Part shown: piece after piece, positions 56,119 through 64,000 of the stretch | Numbering within the stretch: position 1 is the stretch's first letter | Layout: each line of letters starts with the position of its first letter | Assembly (NCBI RefSeq): GCF_036699995.1 | Contig: NZ_CP144906.1 | Span: 685,501-749,500, forward strand | Direction of reading: 5' to 3' | Source: Clostridium beijerinckii | Lineage (GTDB): Bacteria > Bacillota > Clostridia > Clostridiales > Clostridiaceae | Length of the DNA: 64,000 nt | Program-made: the position numbers and the translations under genes | The notes under the pieces: model-generated | Seen by the model: the letters and a program-made list of their open reading frames with translations, nothing else | What the model was told of the DNA's origin: nothing | Databases searched by the model: none

Positions 56119-56390
56119 TATAATATAAGATTATAAAATAAATCCTATGAAGAGGGATAGTAATCATATAACAATGTTAAAGAGAGCTGAAGGTGGTGAG
56201 ATTTCAGTACGGTAGTTAATGATGAATGGGCCTTTGAGGAGCGAGATGAAATCTTTTGAGAGTAGTTTAGCCGTAAGTCGCACGTTATAGCGAATAAGAT
56301 ATGTTTGTATCTGAAATGAGAGGCATTTTATGCAATCTAGGTGGCAACGCGGATAATATCCGTCCTATTAATTATAGGACGGTTTTTTTT
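56119..56390 (+). ncRNA. T-box leader, tryptophan specifier
   Basis: A promoter-like TTGACA (56098-56103) and TATAAT lie just upstream. Stem I shows the GAAGAGGGATAGTAA-type start and, in its specifier loop, GAATGGGCCTTTGAGGAG with codon TGG (Trp) at 56227-56229. The T-box AGGTGGCAACGCGG (56339-56352) overlaps the terminator CCGTCCTAT (56360-56368) with ATAGGACGG (56374-56382), followed by eight T. It controls trpP by tRNA-Trp charging. Confidence 0.95.
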
Positions 56391-56547
56391 ATATTCTTTT
56401 TTAGTAGTTGTTAACCAAAAGACTCTACATTTGGAAGAATAACAAAGTAATATATTTAAATATTGGGGCGTGATAAGTATGTTGTGAAAGAAAGTGGTTT
56501 CAACTTAAAAATAAAATAAGCAAAGATTAACAAGGGGGATTTTCATT

Positions 56548-57066
56548 ATGAATACAAAGAAAATGGCAACAAATGCAATTTTAATAGCAATAGGAGCAAT
56601 ATTACACCAGGTTACACCACCTTTCGGTATGCAGGCAGATTTCTCATTGGCAATGTTATTTATAATAATAGTATTTAATAAAGATTATAAAACAACATTA
56701 ATATGTGGGATTATTATGGGAGTATTTGCAGCACTAACAACTAAAACACCAGGAGGACAATTACCAAATATTATAGATAAGTTTATAACTTGTAACGTAA
56801 TGTACTTGATATTAATGCCTTTAAGAAATAAAGTTAATAGGTTAGTACAAATATCAATATTATTACCTTTAGGAACTTTAGTGAGCGGAACAGCATTTTT
56901 AACTTTACTAGCTACAATAGTAGGATTACCTGGAGGATTATCGTTTAATGTACTTTTCATATCAGTAGTTGTTCCAACAATAATAGTAAATACAATATCA
57001 GGAATTGTAATGTTTAAGATTGTTGAAAAGATTACATCAGTAAATGGAAGTTATGCTGTAGAATAG
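56548..57066 (+). CDS. trpP: Tryptophan transporter TrpP
   Basis: 172-residue membrane protein, about five helices, of the TrpP (YhaG) family, related to ECF S components but listed as a tryptophan-uptake protein. Matching blocks: NAILIAIGAILHQVTPPFGMQADFSLAML, GVFAALTTKTPGGQLPNIIDKFIT and GTAFLTLLATIVGLPGG. The Trp T-box directly upstream is strong independent support. AACAAGGGGGATTTTCATTATG gives the start. It ends at a terminator shared with the deacetylase gene. Confidence 0.93.
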   Translation: MNTKKMATNAILIAIGAILHQVTPPFGMQADFSLAMLFIIIVFNKDYKTTLICGIIMGVFAALTTKTPGGQLPNIIDKFITCNVMYLILMPLRNKVNRLVQISILLPLGTLVSGTAFLTLLATIVGLPGGLSFNVLFISVVVPTIIVNTISGIVMFKIVEKITSVNGSYAVE

Positions 57067-57082
57067 ATATTTTGTATAAAAT

Positions 57083-57126
57083 AAAGAAGCTATTTCAAAA
57101 ATATTAATTTTGAGATAGCTTCTTTA
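57083..57126. terminator. Bidirectional terminator, trpP and deacetylase
   Basis: AAGAAGCTATTTCAAAA pairs with TTTTGAGATAGCTTCTT (one wobble), with T-runs on both strands. Confidence 0.9.
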
Positions 57127-57138
57127 TTCTATTAGTTA

Positions 57139-57855
57139 TTATTTTTTCATGAAATGATATTCTTCAGGAGTATTTTCATCTATTACTTTAAATTCATAGC
57201 CATTATCTTTATAATATTTAATTATACTAGGTAGAGCTTTGGTTGAATTTTTACTCATATATGCACAATGCATCAAGAGTACTACACGTTCTTTGTCACT
57301 TTTGGAATTTTTAATAAATGTACTTGGACTAGCATTAGGATGAGCACCATCACCACTATCTGTATTCCAATCGTAAATTTTTAGGTTATTTTGATGAAGT
57401 AAATCAACCATAGATTGTGAAATTTTATAGCAGTTATTATTACAACCGAAAGGGAATCTTAGTATAGTTGGCTTAATGCCGACTATAGAATTAACCATTT
57501 GTTGGGTATCCAACATTTCTTTTAGAAATTCTTCATTAGAGTTATAAAGATTGTTTCGATTATGACTCATACTATGAAGACCGAGCGCATGCCCTTCATC
57601 ATACATTCTTTTAATTAAATCCTCTTGTCCTTTGATTTGACTTCCTATTAAGAAAAAGGTTGCAGGAACAGATTCTTGTTTTAATATGTCCAACACATTA
57701 GTGGTTACCTTTCCGGCTGGGCCATCATCGAAAGTTAGATATATTATTTTTTTTTCATCAGCAAGAACCTTATGCATAAGAAGATTTTGATAATTAATTA
57801 TAGTTATTATAATCAAAACAAAAGGAATGTATTTCTTTAGCGATTTTAGATTCAT
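57139..57855 (-). CDS. Polysaccharide deacetylase (NodB domain)
   Basis: 238 residues. An N-terminal hydrophobic signal or anchor (about 8-26) puts it outside the cell. The NodB motifs are TFDDGP (Asp43/Asp44), the metal-binding HSMSHN (His94 and His98), RFPFG, WNTDSGD and LLMHC. Such enzymes remove acetyl groups from peptidoglycan or chitin-like polymers; in clostridia and bacilli, peptidoglycan GlcNAc or MurNAc deacetylation is usual and affects lysozyme resistance or spore cortex. Substrate cannot be fixed. GGAAGGTGATAATATG gives the start. Convergent with trpP. Confidence 0.9.
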   Translation of the reverse strand: MNLKSLKKYIPFVLIIITIINYQNLLMHKVLADEKKIIYLTFDDGPAGKVTTNVLDILKQESVPATFFLIGSQIKGQEDLIKRMYDEGHALGLHSMSHNRNNLYNSNEEFLKEMLDTQQMVNSIVGIKPTILRFPFGCNNNCYKISQSMVDLLHQNNLKIYDWNTDSGDGAHPNASPSTFIKNSKSDKERVVLLMHCAYMSKNSTKALPSIIKYYKDNGYEFKVIDENTPEEYHFMKK

Positions 57856-58042
57856 ATTATCACCTTCCTAAATGTTTTTACAAAAAGTATTATGTCCTAA
57901 AATTAAATTTATATTATAAGCCTTTATATACTTTCGGTTAAAATATAATTAAGAAGATATAATTATAAAAATATAAATTTATGTAAAAAAGTAGATAATT
58001 AATTGAATTAGATATAATAGTGTTCAGGACTATGCTAAAATA

Positions 58043-58051
58043 TGGTATAAT
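58043..58051 (+). promoter_or_regulatory. Extended -10 promoter inside the ORF start region of the giant gene
   Basis: TGGTATAAT is a perfect extended -10 element. A second TATAAT lies at 58012-58017. Either places transcription start at or after the upstream GTG at 58020, which argues for the later TTG start. Confidence 0.5.
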
Positions 58052-58103
58052 TTTATATAGATTGGTAAACTTCAAGTTAGTGAAGAAAAGGGATGAATTA
58101 GAA

Positions 58104-61100
58104 TTGAGAAATGTAAATAATAAATATCTAATAGAGCATGAGATAGTTATTGAAGAGAATTTTTCAAATTATATTGTTACAGACATAGAGAGAGACGCAA
58201 GATATGTTCTATGTATTTTGAAAAATGGTTTTACATATGAGAAAACAAGAGAATATTTATTGAGTAAATTTAAGACTATTAAAAATCTTAATTTTGAGAA
58301 CGTTACTAACATTATAAATATTGAAATAATTTATAGTATTAATGGGATAAAACTTGATACTCCTCAATATGGGTATTTAATGGAGTATGTAGAGGCTAAA
58401 CTAGATACACAAGATTATTTTAATAAATGTGACTTTCATAAGAAATTAGATACATTTATGGAGATTTGTGCTGCTATCAATACGCTAAACATGCAGGGGT
58501 ATATATTTGATGATATTAGTATGAAGGATGTAATATTAATTCCTGATTCCAACAATAATGTGAAAGTAAAAATGAAAGATTTGTTAGCAAATGAATTAAG
58601 AAAGTTTAATTTAATAAATTCATTACCTTACCAATATAACATCGAAACAAGAGAAGATATAAATTCAAATAAAGATAATGTTGTGCAAGTTGTAGAGCTG
58701 TGCAGACAAATATTCACAGAATCAGAACTTGAAACAGGATTTAAAGGATTAGAAGATATAAAAAATATATATAATCGTGTGAATACTATAAATAAATCGT
58801 TTAAACTTAAATATTTTATGCAAAATATAAACAAAAAAATGAAGAAGAACTACAGATTGTTTATTAGTGAGGCTTTAAATAAGATTAAAACGGATTTAGA
58901 TATAATAGGAATGACAGAAGAAATAAAAATAGTGGAAAAAAATTTTCAGAGGATATTGGAAAACAAGCAGAGAAATAAGTTTATAAATTTCAATGGTGAG
59001 GATGGAAGCGGAAAAACCAGACTTTTAGAAGAAATTAAATATAGATTTGAAAATAAATACTTCAAAGACATTATATATATTGATGATTTTAATAATAAAA
59101 ATGCGAGTGACGAAGAGAAATACAATACAATACTAAATTACATTTTAAATAAAATAGATAAGAATTTGAGAGATAAGTATGAAATTTATATAAAAAAATT
59201 TATTTCTATATTACTTGAAAAAAATTCTACAAATAGTGAAAATAATAAACAAAAGCTTCAATTGATTAATAGAATGGGGAAGTTCATAAGTGAGTATACA
59301 ATGACTAAGCCATTTATAATGATAATAGATGATTTAGATAAGAAAAATGAAGTTTTCAAACTGTTTATTAAATATATAATCTTTTTAAGAAATAACTTAG
59401 AAAATGTTATGATAATATTTTCTATGAATGAAAGCAGTATTGATGAAAGTTTCATGAAGTTCATAAATGAACTAAAACAAGTAGAGAAGTACGAAGAATA
59501 TAAAATAAATTACTTTAATCAATATAATACTACTAAGATGATTAGAGGTATGCTTAATACAGGTACTGATGTAAATAAGTTAGCGGTAAAAATATATTCA
59601 GAAACGCTAGGGAATCCACAGTATATAAGTGGAGTTATAAATGAATTATACGGTAATGGAACCTTATATTTTGATAGCAATAATGGAGAATGGAAGACTA
59701 ACATTAAGGTTCAAGATATACTTATACCCAAATCTCTAGAAAGAAGATTAGAGGCAAGTATTTTTTCATTAGACGAAGAAGAAATTAATATTTTAAAGGA
59801 GTTAGCTATATTTAAAACTCCTTTATCAGAAAAAATAATTTTAGAATATGTAATAATGGATTCGGGTAATGTAGAAATTTATGAGAATTTAAAATTAAAA
59901 GGCCTTTTGACTGATAAAATAAGTGATCAAGGTATACTTATAGGTTTTAGGAATAATTTATTAAGAAATATATTGTATTTAAAGTTAAGTGAAGAAGAAA
60001 GAAGTAAACTACACTCTAAGGCATCTATTTTTATGGAGAAGGTTTTACTTGAGACGGATTATTATATAGAAGAGTTATTACTACATTTAGAGAAAAGTAA
60101 TAGTTACGAAAAAGCATATTTTTATACATTAAAATACGCAGAAGCTCAGGATCTGTTAGGAGATATATCGAAGTCAATATCATATTATAAGAAAGTATTA
60201 ACATATCCTAGTGATTCAAGTGGAAGTGAAGTGGCAATTAAGATTGCAAAGCTTTATGAAAAAAAATCTAACCATGAAAAAAGTTTTGAATATTTTGAAA
60301 AGGCAAATCAAATAGCAATACAGAATGACGAAATTGAAATTGAAATATATACACTGCTTGAAATGATAATAATAAAAATTAATAGTATTACAGATATAGA
60401 TACAGGAATAGATTATTCTTTAAATTGTGTACGAAGATTGCTAGATAAAGAACACTATCCTAAGGGAGAGGTTTATTATTACTATGCACTTTCATTAAAA
60501 TATAGATTAGAATATAACAATAAATTAACGTTGCTTAATGCACAAAAAGCAATAATTATATGTGAAGAAAATAAGATAAAAGAGGATGTATATGGCTGGT
60601 CAGTAAGCATCCTTATTAGCATATATATAAAGAAGGGGAATTATAAAGAGGCTAAAAATTTATGTTTATATGCAAGGGGTATATTTATTAATAACAATAA
60701 TATTAATGGTCAACTATATATCAAACTATTAGATGCATCTATATCTAAGGAAGAAGGAAAAGATAACAAGGAAATTTTAGAGCAATATTTAGAAATAGCT
60801 AGAGAAGGGAATAAACAGAAAGTATACAAGAGGGAAATATTAAGTCTGATTTGCATAGCAGATATTTATAGTCAGGAAAAAAGATATTCAGAAGCAGAGA
60901 AATATCTATTAAGAGCGCTAGAAAGAGAAAGAGAAGAGGGGATAGACTCTTATTCATTTAATATTTGCAATGAACTTTGTTTGTTATATATAAAATCAGG
61001 AAGGATAAGTCTGGTAGTAAAGTATCATAATTTAATAATGCAAATGCAAAAAGGATTAAAACTATTGGAAGATAGAATTATAAATACAAACTATACATAT

Positions 61101-63386
61101 GCTTTATATAATCTGATGATTTGTAATTATGATTTAGCATATGACCACTTGAAAAAAATATATGCTCTAATATTTAATAGCAATAGTTCTAAGTATAAAA
61201 TAGTTGTTTGTAATTACTTTGAGCTTATTTTATATAAATGCAAAAATGAGAGTGATATAAGAAATGTATACAATAGGTTAGAGAAAAAAATTAATCTATT
61301 ACAGGATGTAGATACATGTCTTGAAATAAGAATAAGCGCTATTAGAAGAATTTTAACACTTGGATATAAGGTGTTGGCTAAAGAATTATTCCTTGATCTC
61401 AAGGGATATCCTAAAAATTACAATGTTGAAGGAATTTATGTATATCTAGAACTTAATTTTAGAAATAGAAATCAATATAATTTTCTGATAAATAAGGCGC
61501 TAAGAGTATGCTCCTTTGTGGATAATCAGGAAATTAAAGCTGATATATATTCTGCGATTGGTGAGAAGTATAATGAACTTGAATGTAATGCATTGGCATT
61601 GAATTATTATTATGAATCTATAGCTTTATATATAGATACAATAAATTTATTACCACAAAATGATAAGTTATCATATGCAAATAATAGCAGGTTTTTAGAA
61701 ACCCGTAAGTTATTTGTAAAATGCTTAAATGAAGATTTGGGTATAAATATGAGTTTTAAATCAACACAATTTATACAAACAATTGAGGATTTAGAGCAAA
61801 TATTAAAAGAGCTAGATTTAATGAATATACTAGATAATGAAGATACATTCAAATTGGTTCAACATTTATATGAAAAATGCTATTACAATGATTTTAGAGA
61901 TATATATAAAGTATTTGAGAAGTTTTCTAATAATACTATTGATGATATAAAAAATGTGATGAAGTATATGGCTAGATTAATTTTGGCAGATAAGGCCATG
62001 ATTGTTACAGAGAACGAGCAGGGAGAAAATGATGTTATATGCACATATAGAATTAGCGATAAAAATGAAATAAATAGATACCTCTCACTAAAAGTTGATT
62101 CAGATGAAGATACATTCGCAATTTGCAGTAATGACCCTAGATTCTATCAGCTAGATGATAAAGTACTAAAAGATGGAATAAGATCTTGTATGTATATGAA
62201 AATAATAAATAGAGAAAAACACATAAATAGTAGTGCAGGAATTAATGCAAGATTAATTTTTATTACTAATAACGCATTAAATTATATAAATAATGAATCA
62301 AAGAAAACAATAGAGAAATTTAAACCTTTCTTAACCTTTTTATTAGAAAAGTATAATCTTACAATAAGCTCTACACTAGACAAGCTAACAGGTGTTTATA
62401 ATAGAAAATATTTTGAAGAAGCGTTACTTTTTTTATTAGATTCTGCGAAGGCAAGGGGAAGTGAATTTGCTGTAATAATGTTTGATATCGACGATTTTAA
62501 AGGAGTAAATGACAAGTATGGACATCAAACTGGAGATGAAGTCTTAGTTAAGGTTGCAAATGAAGTTAAAAAGTGCATGAGCAAAGGTGATATTATTGGA
62601 AGATATGGAGGAGAGGAATTTATAATTCTCTTGCCTAATGTTAATTGTGAAGCGGCTATAAATTCAGGGGAGAGAATAAGAAAAAATATAGAGGAAGCAA
62701 GGATTCTAGGAGATAAAAGAAAAGTTACCGTAAGCATAGGAATAGCAATGAGTTCTTATGAATCTCTTAACAATGAAGAAATTATAAGGAGAGCTGACCA
62801 GGCTCTATATAAGGCTAAACGTGATGGTAAGAATAGATGCATCGTTTGGGAAAATGAGTGTGGAACAAGTGGAAATACAAATGACGAATTAACTGGAGTA
62901 TTATCAGGAAATGCGGCTAAAGATTATAACTTTATGTTAATGCTCAAAGAGATAGCTGGTATTACCAAACGTAGATGTAGTAAGGAAGAAAAGCTTTATA
63001 ATCTTATTTTAAAGATTATGCAGACGATTGAGTGCGATGTAGCTACAATTTTTATTGTAAAAGAGAAAAAAGTAGTAAATACGTATAGTAAGAGAAGAAA
63101 TAAGGATAATTGGAATTTAGATGATAAGTTTAATTTTAAATTAGTAAATAAAGTCATTGAAGAAGAAAAAGGTTTATATTTAGTAGATTGGGAAAGCATG
63201 GACAGTCACAATAGTTATGGGCTTCCAGATTGGAAATCAGTCTGTATAGCTCCAATAATTTGTAACGGAGAATTATTGGCAGTCGTATACCTTTCAATTT
63301 CAGTAAATGAGAAAGAATTTATTTGCAATGACTATAATGTGCTGAATTTCTTAATAGAAATAGGAAGTTCCATTTTTCTTGGTTAA
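58104..63386 (+). CDS. Giant kinase-like / AAA ATPase / TPR / GAF / GGDEF / GAF signalling protein
   Basis: About 1760 residues. In order: a divergent protein-kinase-like region (about 1-270; FDDISMKDVIL near 134 may be the catalytic loop), a P-loop ATPase with Walker A GEDGSGKTR (about 297) and Walker B FIMIIDDLDK (about 407), a long TPR-like helical solenoid (about 650-1200), a GAF domain (about 1247-1417), a GGDEF domain (about 1424-1579) with intact DIDDFKGVNDKYGHQTGDE and RYGGEEF (about 1498), and a C-terminal GAF (about 1609-1760). The RxxD inhibitory site is absent (SKGD). It should make c-di-GMP. AAAAGGGATG precedes the TTG; a GTG at 58020 is the alternative. No membrane segments. Confidence 0.88.
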   Translation: MRNVNNKYLIEHEIVIEENFSNYIVTDIERDARYVLCILKNGFTYEKTREYLLSKFKTIKNLNFENVTNIINIEIIYSINGIKLDTPQYGYLMEYVEAKLDTQDYFNKCDFHKKLDTFMEICAAINTLNMQGYIFDDISMKDVILIPDSNNNVKVKMKDLLANELRKFNLINSLPYQYNIETREDINSNKDNVVQVVELCRQIFTESELETGFKGLEDIKNIYNRVNTINKSFKLKYFMQNINKKMKKNYRLFISEALNKIKTDLDIIGMTEEIKIVEKNFQRILENKQRNKFINFNGEDGSGKTRLLEEIKYRFENKYFKDIIYIDDFNNKNASDEEKYNTILNYILNKIDKNLRDKYEIYIKKFISILLEKNSTNSENNKQKLQLINRMGKFISEYTMTKPFIMIIDDLDKKNEVFKLFIKYIIFLRNNLENVMIIFSMNESSIDESFMKFINELKQVEKYEEYKINYFNQYNTTKMIRGMLNTGTDVNKLAVKIYSETLGNPQYISGVINELYGNGTLYFDSNNGEWKTNIKVQDILIPKSLERRLEASIFSLDEEEINILKELAIFKTPLSEKIILEYVIMDSGNVEIYENLKLKGLLTDKISDQGILIGFRNNLLRNILYLKLSEEERSKLHSKASIFMEKVLLETDYYIEELLLHLEKSNSYEKAYFYTLKYAEAQDLLGDISKSISYYKKVLTYPSDSSGSEVAIKIAKLYEKKSNHEKSFEYFEKANQIAIQNDEIEIEIYTLLEMIIIKINSITDIDTGIDYSLNCVRRLLDKEHYPKGEVYYYYALSLKYRLEYNNKLTLLNAQKAIIICEENKIKEDVYGWSVSILISIYIKKGNYKEAKNLCLYARGIFINNNNINGQLYIKLLDASISKEEGKDNKEILEQYLEIAREGNKQKVYKREILSLICIADIYSQEKRYSEAEKYLLRALEREREEGIDSYSFNICNELCLLYIKSGRISLVVKYHNLIMQMQKGLKLLEDRIINTNYTYALYNLMICNYDLAYDHLKKIYALIFNSNSSKYKIVVCNYFELILYKCKNESDIRNVYNRLEKKINLLQDVDTCLEIRISAIRRILTLGYKVLAKELFLDLKGYPKNYNVEGIYVYLELNFRNRNQYNFLINKALRVCSFVDNQEIKADIYSAIGEKYNELECNALALNYYYESIALYIDTINLLPQNDKLSYANNSRFLETRKLFVKCLNEDLGINMSFKSTQFIQTIEDLEQILKELDLMNILDNEDTFKLVQHLYEKCYYNDFRDIYKVFEKFSNNTIDDIKNVMKYMARLILADKAMIVTENEQGENDVICTYRISDKNEINRYLSLKVDSDEDTFAICSNDPRFYQLDDKVLKDGIRSCMYMKIINREKHINSSAGINARLIFITNNALNYINNESKKTIEKFKPFLTFLLEKYNLTISSTLDKLTGVYNRKYFEEALLFLLDSAKARGSEFAVIMFDIDDFKGVNDKYGHQTGDEVLVKVANEVKKCMSKGDIIGRYGGEEFIILLPNVNCEAAINSGERIRKNIEEARILGDKRKVTVSIGIAMSSYESLNNEEIIRRADQALYKAKRDGKNRCIVWENECGTSGNTNDELTGVLSGNAAKDYNFMLMLKEIAGITKRRCSKEEKLYNLILKIMQTIECDVATIFIVKEKKVVNTYSKRRNKDNWNLDDKFNFKLVNKVIEEEKGLYLVDWESMDSHNSYGLPDWKSVCIAPIICNGELLAVVYLSISVNEKEFICNDYNVLNFLIEIGSSIFLG

Positions 63387-63483
63387 ATTAACAATACATT
63401 TTAGAATGTTTTCAATTCATAATCACATAAAAGCTTTTTTATCATATTATATAAAGAGAACCAATTTTTAAGAGGAGCTTTTT

Positions 63484-63990
63484 ATGAGTGATACTGTTCC
63501 TAGAAATTATGAAAAAGAAAATATTAATGATATAGTATCTGTAGAAAATAATACCAATTATACATTTGAAATATCCGATGATAATAAGGAGAAAAGAGAT
63601 AATAAAGAGTTCATATTAAATAAGAAAGCTGCAAGTCCCCAAAAAGTAGACGAAAAAGATTGCAATGGAGGGGAAATTATTGTTACATCAATTTTGGAAT
63701 GTGAAGAACACGAATATTTAAAAGGTGTAAAAATTAATTTATATAAAATAAATGGATTATCTCCTGTTCTTGTTAAATCGAAAGTTACCGATGAGGAAGG
63801 AAAAGTTATTTTTTCTGGAGTTGAGGAAGGCTGTTATAGGATAATTGAGATTATTGATAAAAGATACTTTGAAAAACCTAAGTATATAAATTGGAACGAA
63901 ATAATAATAGATAATACTAATAAGAAACAAAAAATAGTAGTAGTTAATAAATTTAAAAAACTTATGGCACAAAACAAATATAAGAATTAA
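63484..63990 (+). CDS. SpaA/Cna-B-like beta-domain protein without signal peptide
   Basis: 168 residues. A hydrophilic, acidic, Asn-rich first 60 residues leads to a prealbumin-like domain (about 64-155): GEIIVTSILECEEHEYLKGVKINLYKINGLSPVLVKSKVTDEEGKVIFSGVEEGCYRIIEI, with the typical LKGVKINLY, DEEGKVxFSGxEEGxY pattern of SpaA/Cna-B pilin domains. No signal peptide, sortase signal or transmembrane helix is present, unlike surface pilins, and the tail is basic. A spore-coat or filament role by analogy with similar leaderless clostridial proteins is a guess. AAGAGGAGC precedes the ATG. Stop lies ten bases before the window end. Confidence 0.75.
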   Translation: MSDTVPRNYEKENINDIVSVENNTNYTFEISDDNKEKRDNKEFILNKKAASPQKVDEKDCNGGEIIVTSILECEEHEYLKGVKINLYKINGLSPVLVKSKVTDEEGKVIFSGVEEGCYRIIEIIDKRYFEKPKYINWNEIIIDNTNKKQKIVVVNKFKKLMAQNKYKN

Positions 63991-64000
63991 ATAAGGAATG

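Overview
The window is a low-GC (roughly 30% by eye), densely coded chromosomal segment of a Firmicute, almost certainly a Clostridium sensu stricto of the C. beijerinckii / C. butyricum type. The basis is extreme A+T codon usage, strong GGAGG ribosome sites, TTG and GTG starts, the glycolytic regulator CggR heading a gap-pgk-tpi run, a PPi-type phosphofructokinase, T-box and S-box leaders, and several small families typical of clostridia (YezD-like, DUF4250, DUF1232). I saw no rRNA, tRNA, CRISPR array, insertion sequence or prophage; this is housekeeping backbone with some accessory genes.

Layout. 1-6.6 kb: the tail of endonuclease III, D-Ala-D-Ala ligase, a minus-strand mntP-fur pair, PPi-type phosphofructokinase, a cysteine desulfurase-like enzyme and a TetR regulator. 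6.9-15.7 kb: an ABC-F ATPase, a VanR/VanS-like two-component pair followed by a leaderless GH25 lysozyme and a VanW/G5 envelope protein, then trmL and degV. 15.9-26.7 kb: rpoN and the glycolytic block cggR-gap-pgk-tpiA, gpmI, a small protein-kinase-like gene and eno. 27-34.3 kb: the conserved secG...rnr-smpB neighbourhood, split by about 4 kb of sulfur genes: a cysteine-specific T-box, a YezD-like protein, an unrecognised 91-residue protein behind its own attenuator-like leader, and mccB-mccA for methionine-to-cysteine conversion. 34.5-43.6 kb: a secreted double 5'-nucleotidase, an S-box-controlled metNIQ methionine importer, a DUF1232 protein and a class I RNase H. 43.9-50.7 kb: two tandem HTH-TPR regulators, a CBS protein, clpB behind a CtsR operator and an ECF transporter S subunit. 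51-57.9 kb: a TPP riboswitch with thiF-tenI, a TtcA-like enzyme, a GGDEF/EAL protein, a tryptophan T-box with trpP, and a polysaccharide deacetylase. 58-64 kb: a 1760-residue kinase-like/AAA/TPR/GAF/GGDEF/GAF protein and a small SpaA-like protein.

Regulation is the most readable theme. Four amino-acid or cofactor RNA switches can be assigned (T-box Cys, S-box SAM, TPP, T-box Trp), and they agree with their downstream genes. The CggR operator sits just downstream of the predicted cggR promoter with two TGGGAC repeats exactly 20 bp apart. The CtsR site in front of clpB is a textbook 7-3-7 heptad repeat.

The most unusual signal is a 17-nt RNA motif found at both ends of the cysteine island. It has a compensating base change in its stem and each copy precedes a terminator hairpin; I do not recognise it as a known riboswitch. 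The giant signalling protein, the catalytically split GGDEF/EAL protein and several structured but non-terminator intergenic regions in the glycolytic block are the other points worth a second look.
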